Below, one piece after another: positions 57,412 to 64,000 of a stretch of DNA of 64,000 nt. The position numbers and the translations under genes are program-made. The DNA is from Rotaria sordida (taxonomy: Eukaryota; Rotifera; Eurotatoria; Philodinida; Philodinidae), in the NCBI GenBank assembly GCA_905250125.1, contig CAJNOL010001058.1:19103-83102 (forward strand), in the 5' to 3' direction. The notes under the pieces were generated by a model. The model saw nothing but the letters and a program-made list of their open reading frames with translations, was not told the DNA's origin and ran no database searches. The stretch's first letter is position 1. Each line of letters starts with the position of its first letter.

Positions 57412-58979
57412 ATATCTATCTGTTTGAGATGTTTCATATTTCACTGAAATCTATACCTTATGAATAAAGTTTGAAATCAAAAATAATTTATCATCTGAAA
57501 TAATTCCTTCGTCAAACATCATTTTTTTTTTATTTTTAAAAAGAAAATTTCCTCGTAGATAATAAACTTTAAGTCAAACATAAATTCTGTACACATACTT
57601 GCAAACAACGCATAAAAATTATTCATATTAACTATTATTAGTTTTTACACGTCACTTTCATAGGATCAAAAACAAAAACAAACGAATATTTTGTCGCCCG
57701 ACTATTACAATATGATTTATTTATGACTTTCACATGAATAGAATGCATCATAAAATAAACGGATATAAAATACAGAATCGAATATATGTTTTCAACTCAA
57801 AAATTACCTGATCAAACAATTCAATAAAATTTCATCACCGAATACGTATTTGCAACTGCTTCAAATCATAATCGTGTGCTAGTACCTTTGATATTTGTAA
57901 ACTATTAATATGTTTTTGTTTTTAGAATTACGAACTGCGCTAATCGATAGCATGCTTGCGTCAGAAGCGATCACAAGGAAAAGAGAAACAGATATAATCA
58001 AAATCATAAAAAGAAAACTGAATATTTTAACATACATAAAAATATAAAATACAAAATACTATCGTATGCTTCTATTCATTCCAACGCTATTCTATCATGA
58101 TTCTATTCTTGAAAAGGTAAACGAAAGGTCAAGCAGTAATCTAATAAAAAAAAAGTACAGAAGATATACCGTCATTGACTTATTGCAAGTAGCGTTTGTT
58201 ATTTAACGTTGTTGTATTCTGTTGTTTATATACGCTACACTGGTTTGTGACAATGAGTCAGCATTTTTTTTCAATGATTGTATAGAGCTTGTGGAGGATG
58301 TAACACATGTATGAATTGACGAACGATAAAAAAATTATTTGCAATCAATAGTTATTTTTTCTTTCGTTATGTTGTATCATGCGTCAGATGTATTTAATAT
58401 GCAAGAAAAACATTAAATATGAGTAGATATTGTGACTTAAAAAAATTGACTTTGTGTTAACATTGGTTATACAATTTTATTTAAAAAAAAAAAAGAATCA
58501 AGACATATAGGTTGAATAATACTACATACAACGATGATCACACTATATAGAAGACAACGCATAATGTGATTAACAGAGATTTCGCCAGCTCATCGAGAAT
58601 CGCTGTCACATGGTCAAAAAAAAGTTACTTTTTTAAAAACCTCATTCGGTTGCTTGAAAGAAAGATCAGGTTATGAAGGTTATTTTTGGCTTTCAGGACC
58701 TCTTTTGATGGGGTTATAGGCTTGACAACAAGAGGGAGATCTAAAAAATCGCAACAAAAAAAAACATGCATTTTTTGCGCAACGTCTCATTCGACAGAGT
58801 TTATCAAACTGAACAAAAAAAGGTCTCTTATGAGATTCCGAAAAGGTGAGCTTTCCAAAAAAACTCAGATTTTTTCGGACGCGGTTTTTTTTTCATTGAA
58901 AATCATTTTTCGAGGTTACTATAGAGGTCGAATAGGAAATCTAGTATAATGTATCTTGTGGAGAATTTTGTGCTCTATG

Positions 58980-59055
58980 AGGATGTGAGTGTGGATGTGG
59001 GTAAGTCTGGGTGAAGTGTCGGTGTAGTTAAAGAGAAGAGTCACACCCACACCCC
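58980..59055. repeat. Telomere-like foldback 8
   Basis: The G-rich arm is long: ggatgtgagtgtggatgtgg, gggtgaagtgtcggtgtag. The loop is ttaaagagaagag and the C-rich arm is tcacacccacacccc. Confidence 0.8.
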
Positions 59056-59872
59056 AATAATGAGATGTTCAATGTGGAGTAAGATAACTTGATCACAAAA
59101 ATATTTGTTATTAAGAAAGGACATGAAACAACGGTCAATATGGAAATGAAAACTTTGACGTCGATAGAATATACACGAATTAATGAGTAGTGTAAGACTG
59201 AAGAAGGTTTCTAGAATTTCTTTGATATTGAAATATTTGGATAGACCGAGAATCAACTCGCCCGAGAGACATTCAAATGTAGAATAACGAATTTTATTAT
59301 ATAAAATCAGATGATATGCTGATTATTTATATACGACAAAAAACTCTTAGCTTTTTCGTGAATTATTTTGAGTCGTTTTGAAGGGTGGTAATCAATGCTT
59401 TCCTCCATATTTTTCAAAATCAAGGATGAAAGTAGCACAATAGCCTCTCGCTTTTTATATTCATTCAATGATCTTGAACAATGGGCAAAAAGCGACGAAT
59501 AAAAAACATATTTTAGTTGTTTTTCATCGCCATATTGATAATAAACTTTTTCTCTCGTTTAGTAATTACTGCAAAATTTCGAAGACTACGGAAATTATTG
59601 AAATTTCTATGTAGTGAATATATATCGACGAATATACTTGATTTTTTTGTGTGTACTATATTTGAGTCTATCCGGAAAAGGTAGAATGTATTTTGCGAAT
59701 GACTCTCAAGAATTATTTGTATTCTGACAACTTCGTAACTTAACGGGATAGTGATAAACATTTAGCGATGATTATTATTCATAGGTATGCTTTAATCTTG
59801 AGAGTTAAGTTTTGAGATGTGATTTAGGGCAAAACTTGTTCTACGTTACAGCAATCTGCATAAAGGATGTTC

Positions 59873-59932
59873 ATTGTGTGGGTGTGGATATGAAAGGAAA
59901 AGAAGACTAATACTCACACCCTATTTACCAAT
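59873..59932. repeat. Telomere-like foldback 9
   Basis: The arm attgtgtgggtgtggatatg is followed by the purine loop aaaggaaaagaagac and then taatactcacacccta. The arms are short (about 12 paired bases). Confidence 0.7.
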
Positions 59933-60435
59933 ATATCGAATATATATCTTTTGATAAAAAAAATAGTTCATTTTGTTAAAACAAATTATACATAATTTGA
60001 GTTACCATTCGATAAAATTTTTACATCTTCGTGTCGAGATGATTAGCTTTTTCGCATAAGACCATGTCACATACGAGTTTTCGAATATGAAAATTTTCAT
60101 TAAATCAAACACGTAGTCTTCGAAAACAGAAAAAATAAAACTTTTTTGAATATATTTTTACTTAATCCAATGAATGAAATTTTCAATAATAAATGATTCA
60201 AAAAATATCAATATAACTAATTATATAGTTGTAACTCTTGAACATATACGAAATCGATAAAATATAAAAATTGATCAACTTTGCTCTTTCTCGTAATTTC
60301 ATAATTTTATTTGATTATCATTTAGAAAAGTTGTTTTTTACCTAGAATATCAATATCAACTTAATTTAGTTTATTAAGCAAAAAGATAAATGATTTCGAC
60401 GTAAGAACGATTACAATAGGTTTTCATTGAAAGTA

Positions 60436-61433
60436 TTATGCGTTCAGATGTGCATACACTTTATCTAGTAATGGATCGATTGTATGTGTTTGTATAGGAA
60501 CTGGTGGAGAACTCCAAGTGAACCATTGAAAATCCTGATGTTCACTAGGAATAACCTGTAGGGAAAATTATTAAAATGTGTGATAAAAAGTAAGTTATTT
60601 CTTACTTGTGTTGAATCTGATTTTAATCTTGCTAGAAACACTACGAGTGTCTTCTTCACTTGTTCGCCTCCAAAGCGTTCGTATGTCGGATAGTAAATCT
60701 AAAGTATTACAAATTCAAACTGAGTGAATATATTCAAGACTATAAGAATAATGAAAATCATTACGTGTTCGAATCGAAAATTAGGGTCGATGTCAATATC
60801 CGATGATTTGATTCCTGTTTCTTCCCATAATTCTAAATTTATAGTATAAGAATTTTAGTGGTAATTGATATTAATAAGATACTCTTTATTTAAACTACAT
60901 AGACTTCATAGATTTTTTAAGGATCATTTTAATCTTTTAATGGTCATGGACAAGTTGATCTCATTTCTACAAAAATCATAGTCTAGTTGTATCCGTCAAT
61001 ATTTTAATAATTTTGTACATTCTATTTTGACATCTTGAAAGTTCTCGTGTTAAATATATAAGATCTTCATTGTAGTCTCAATAAGATGGATATAGTTTAC
61101 ATCATCATTCATTCATTACATCTGCTTATGTTTTTCAGATGGAAAATAAATTTTCAGTTGAATTTGATTATATCAGAAAAACATGAGAGATTTAGAGATG
61201 TAGAAAACTTTGATTTGGTAATGTTATATTGATAATATCTTATAACTGATTCAGGTTTTTTTTTTACCTCGTAGAGCTGTTTGTTGCTCATTTTCTCCAA
61301 TTTCCATGTGTCCTTTTGGTAAATCATAGTAATGTGGATGTTTCATTAGCAAAAAACTCTGATTAGGTTTCATTACGAGAAATCCACATGATTTCACTTG
61401 TCGTAGTTCATTGGTGTTAGTATACTCTGCCAT
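60436..61433 (-). CDS. NUDT2: NUDT2-like diadenosine tetraphosphatase (Nudix hydrolase)
   Basis: Four exons (61433-61268, 60832-60765, 60698-60606, 60555-60436) give 148 aa; human NUDT2 has 147. The Nudix box is complete across the first intron: G41-x5-E47-x7-R55-E-L-x-E59-E60-x-G62. It is preceded by the YDLPKGHMEIGE phrase typical of asymmetrical Ap4A hydrolases. The C-terminal half has SEHQDFQWFTW, matching the SHEHQAYRW region of NUDT2. The enzyme splits Ap4A into ATP and AMP, clearing an alarmone made by aminoacyl-tRNA synthetases under stress. Glu residues of the box coordinate the catalytic magnesium. Composition is AT-rich and host-like. The ATG at 61433 is the first in frame. Confidence 0.93.
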
Positions 61434-62896
61434 TTAATCGGTTCAGTTCGTATACAGAGAATCAATATTTGAATAGTATATCTACAATATACACGAAAAA
61501 GTTTGTAGTAGTCAAAAAATTTTTCATTACGTACAATAAACGATACAATGTTATTTAAACGAGTTGACAATATGAATGCTTCCGACATACCTGTAACATG
61601 ACGCATTGTATCTGCTGTTATCTAATCATTATATTTCAATTGATTTACAAATTCTCTCTGATAAATCAATTAAAAGTCGAAAATTTCTTGTATGGACAAA
61701 TCTTCTTCTTCAAGTGTCATTTCGTTTATGAATGTATGACAAAAACAAGTTATATACAGTTCGAAAGAGCGAAAAATTTTCTATCAGTTGATAAAAAAAT
61801 GATCGTTCTAACATTTGCTTAAGGAAAAGATATAATAGTCGGTATTTTGTGCTATTATTTTGAAATATAGGAAAAGTGCGAAAATGTTTTTAGGGTGCCT
61901 CTCTTTTTTTTCATGGCATTCTACCTATGAGTGTCTGATAAAAATAACTTGTATATAGGTCGAAAGAGGAGAAAATTTTCTATCGGTTGATACAAAAAAA
62001 TTTCGTTCTAGAACCGTATCTACGAAAAATTATAAAGACCGACATTTTGTGTCATTACTTTTGCATCATACGTTATTAGGAATATTCCCCGCAGCTAACA
62101 TCGAAGATAAAGTCTTAAATATTCTGTCGGTATTCATATTTTCTATTTAATATCGTCTGTTAAACTCCTTTTACAAATAAGAAAATCGATAAAGATTCAT
62201 TGTACTAGTATAGTTTATTTTTGAATTAACTATTTTATTCTTTTTCTCATCTAAGAAAGTAAAAAAAAAACATTAACAAGATTTTTATTTACGATAATAT
62301 GAGTTCTAATAGTTTGTATTTCGTAGTTTAAAAAGATGAAAAGATAGTAGTTTCAATAATATGTTCATTTCAGCAAGCGAATTTCGAACATACATGCACA
62401 TCAAAGAGAAAAAAAATGAGTATAATAGTCATCAAAACTGAGACAAATCTTATAATTCATGAAAAGTTGATTCATATCGTACACCTTTATACAACCTGAT
62501 ATAATTGAATAGAATCAATTGTTATTGATAATTCTCTATTGTTGATGAAACATCATTATTCATTTATAGTCTGTCCTCAGCTAGAGATGAATCGTCGATT
62601 TATTATCAAATCACGAGCATACTGATGCACTTAGTGATGATAATTCTCTAAACACTTTTCCCAAAACTCTCGTTAACATCAATTGTTGCTCGATAGGAAA
62701 TAGTTTTCTGGTTGAGTCAGATTTTTTGGACTCTGCCGTATTTCCGACTAAAAGCTACTATACCTGATCTGTATTTGGATTGGTGGATTTGTGTTGATTA
62801 TTTCTAGACATCAACACTTCTTTTGAAAAAAACTAAAAGTGAAGTGCAGTTTGATAGAGAATAATTTCCTCTATCAATTACTGTGAATCTTAGATT
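61434..62896. other. NUDT2 upstream region and gene-free DNA
   Basis: Putative NUDT2 promoter side. A roughly 115-bp phrase occurs twice in tandem: 61725-61850 (gacaaaaa-aagtt-atacagttcgaaagagcgaaaaattttctatc) and 61935-62060 (gataaaaataacttg-tataggtcgaaagaggagaaaattttctatc). This is a direct repeat about 210 bp apart. No gene is supported. Confidence 0.5.
61720..62062 (+). repeat. Direct repeat, two diverged copies about 210 bp apart
   Basis: The words ttcgaaagagcgaaaaattt, ctatcagttgataaaaaaat, cgttcta and a later attttgtg-cattattttg recur in order as tcgaaagaggagaaaatttt, ctatcggttgatacaaaaaa, cgttcta and attttgtgtcattactttg. Both copies are non-coding. Confidence 0.6.
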
Positions 62897-63073
62897 TGGG
62901 TGAGGGTAGGTGAGGGTGTAGATGTGGGTGGGTGTGGGTGTGGGTGCGGATGTGGATGTGTGTGGATAAAGAGGGGAATGACACCACATCCACACCCACA
63001 CCCATATCCACACACCCACCCACATCCGCACCCACACTCACACCTACACCCACACCCCACACTCACACCCACC
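62897..63073. repeat. Telomere-like foldback 10 (largest, about 177 bp)
   Basis: The G-rich arm (62897-62972) is built of gggtgagggtaggtgagg, gtgtagatgtgggtgggtgt and gggtgcggatgtggatgtgt. After a loop of about 20 bp (gataaagaggggaatgaca) comes a C-rich arm (62990-63073) of ccacatccacacccacaccc, cacacccacccacatccgca and acacctacacccacacccca. The arms are nearly complementary over some 70 bp. The Pro/His-rich and Cys/Gly/Trp-rich frames over it are repeat translations, not genes. Confidence 0.9.
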
Positions 63074-63505
63074 TATTTGCCTCGCAACGACATTGTCTAC
63101 TTATTTTTATTTCATTTTCGACTAGAGAAGAGCGATTGGTCTTCTACAATCCAGTTTCTGCTCAAAGTCACCATGAAACTGTAAAAAATTGGCAGAAAAT
63201 ATTAAGAATTTCCATACAAAGCGGAGCATTTTAGAGGGAGGAGGAGGGCAGAGGAAGATGCTCCTCCGATACTTCTTCCTCTTTAATGAGAACCTTGATC
63301 CATACCCACACTCTTCGACAGCTAATTGCCATTTCGAACTTCGTTATCTCGTCCATGCATGGGTAACATATCAAATATTTGATTAGAGAAATATTAGTAA
63401 GCGTAGCTTCTCTAAATGTAACACTTGATATTTATTCTTGTTTATAATTGAGATTAGATAGAACTATTTACAAAATACATGCCCAGCCTCAAAAGAATAA
63501 AATAG
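63074..63505. other. 3' flank of the desaturase gene
   Basis: Short spacer between the large telomere-like foldback and the desaturase stop codon. AT-rich at its right end. No gene or clear signal was recognised. Confidence 0.5.
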
Positions 63506-64000
63506 CTAAGCAGAAATAGGAGTTGGCGTATGACAATGTCCGAACCGTTTCTTCAGGTGTTCCACCTCGCCGCCATGCTTGCAAATAGCGACCCGCATCA
63601 TAGCGAGCATATTATGTGCCGCGGTGCTATGATCTTTTACACCGCCATGAAATTGCACAGTGGCATCTTTGCCTACGTGATGCTTGAGCAAATTACGTCC
63701 ACCTGGATGAGAGTCAATAAAATTGCTGACATCATGAACGAAACCAGCGATCAGAATGAGTTCACGACTGGTATCTTTGGCGGCTAACTCTTGATATTCT
63801 TCGAATGAAATTATAGGCAATTGCGTGTCGTCTTTAGGCCAAATTATATTTTCGGCAAGTTTGTCCAAGGCTTTGCGCTTCATAGCATAGGATCCTTTTC
63901 GAATTTCATTCTCGGAAAATCTCTTCAAATTGTGAGCTAGACCGAGTTTTTTTAACATCCAGATTACCCACTTTGTAGGATCGTACTGGAACCATTTGCG
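63506..64000 (-). CDS. Delta-9 fatty-acyl-CoA desaturase with C-terminal cytochrome b5 (Ole1-type), 3' part
   Basis: The frame is open from the window edge to the stop at 63506 (164 codons visible); the N-terminal part lies outside. The first visible residues (RKWFQYDPTKWVIW, then LKKLGLAHNLKRF) are the conserved C-terminal end of the acyl-CoA delta-9 desaturase domain. After about 40 residues comes a cytochrome b5 domain: LILIAGFVHDVSNFIDSHPG with the HPGG heme-ligand motif, then FHGGVKDHSTAAHNMLAMMR supplying the second heme histidine. This desaturase-then-b5 order and the GGV-x-HS-AAHN-L-MMRV wording are those of fungal Ole1. Typical animal SCD enzymes lack the fused b5. The enzyme introduces the delta-9 double bond at the ER, with b5 as electron donor. 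A sampled line is 57% GC, strikingly higher than the host. Fungal-type origin is inference. Confidence 0.88.
   Translation of the reverse strand, partial: RKWFQYDPTKWVIWMLKKLGLAHNLKRFSENEIRKGSYAMKRKALDKLAENIIWPKDDTQLPIISFEEYQELAAKDTSRELILIAGFVHDVSNFIDSHPGGRNLLKHHVGKDATVQFHGGVKDHSTAAHNMLAMMRVAICKHGGEVEHLKKRFGHCHTPTPISA

Larger units (their letters stand above)
57412..60435. other. Gene-free DNA, 3' flank of NUDT2
   Basis: No gene is supported. It carries two telomere-like foldbacks (58.98 and 59.87 kb). A GC-richer frame at 58686-58949 has no recognisable domain and looks like a decayed insertion. AT-rich elsewhere. Confidence 0.5.

Noticed and set aside
62804-63234. Several overlapping frames on both strands (Pro/His-rich, Cys/Gly-rich, Trp/Val-rich)
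   Set aside because: They are translations of the telomere-like repeat in all frames; no independent coding signal.

Overview
The window looks like AT-rich nuclear DNA from an animal, most likely a bdelloid rotifer. The conserved genes have many small GT-AG introns (mostly about 45-130 bp) in host DNA of roughly 27-32% GC by spot counts. There is no prokaryotic operon structure. G-rich words of the TGTGGG type, known to me as the bdelloid telomere unit, recur in the intergenic DNA. Lineage-typical families are present: an arginine-type ADP-ribosyltransferase, a membrane protein fused to an acyltransferase, and a fungal-type desaturase with a C-terminal cytochrome b5. The species assignment is inference; nothing in the window names it.

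Layout. 1-7.1 kb has no gene I can support, but holds a foldback element (4.84-5.31 kb). 7.13-9.26 kb (-) is a five-exon C2-PDZ gene resembling the N-terminal part of RGS3, with a hAT-type MITE in intron 3. 10.54-11.87 kb is a nested palindrome carrying two opposed hammerhead-ribozyme-like cores. 13.46-19.69 kb (-) is a 15-exon Hsp110/HSPA4 chaperone gene. A foldback at 22.09-22.63 kb abuts a 100-N gap. 23.35-27.22 kb (+) is a 15-exon PPEF/rdgC phosphatase. 29.51-30.44 kb (-) encodes nine tandem zinc-ribbon repeats and has no in-frame ATG. 32.43-33.29 kb (-) is an ADP-ribosyltransferase, and 38.06-39.73 kb (-) a single-pass LRR receptor-like protein. 44.58-49.91 kb (-) is a tight cluster: SNIP1 (FHA), a 45-residue membrane micro-ORF, and XPB/ERCC3 (16 exons). 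50.85-51.64 kb (+) is an F-box/PP2-like gene. 52.97-55.92 kb (-) is an eight-TM/FemAB-GNAT-like fusion, 60.44-61.43 kb (-) a NUDT2 hydrolase, and 63.51-64.00 kb (-) the 3' end of an Ole1-type delta-9 desaturase.

Most genes look like independent housekeeping loci. The exception is SNIP1-micro-ORF-XPB, whose spacing and splice acceptor suggest one polycistronic unit resolved by spliced-leader trans-splicing. Intron-poor, GC-richer genes (zinc-ribbon repeat, ADP-ribosyltransferase, acyltransferase fusion, desaturase) are interleaved with AT-rich, intron-rich core genes, which is compatible with horizontal acquisition of some of them.

The most unusual signal is a family of at least ten short foldbacks. 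Each has a TGTGGG/GGGTGT-like 5' arm, usually a purine-rich loop, and a CCCACA-like 3' arm. They are scattered through intergenic DNA and introns from 22.8 to 63.1 kb. The arm order is that of telomere-telomere junctions, but the similar loops suggest a propagated element. All exon models were read by eye from splice signals and reading-frame continuity; no transcript or database search was available.
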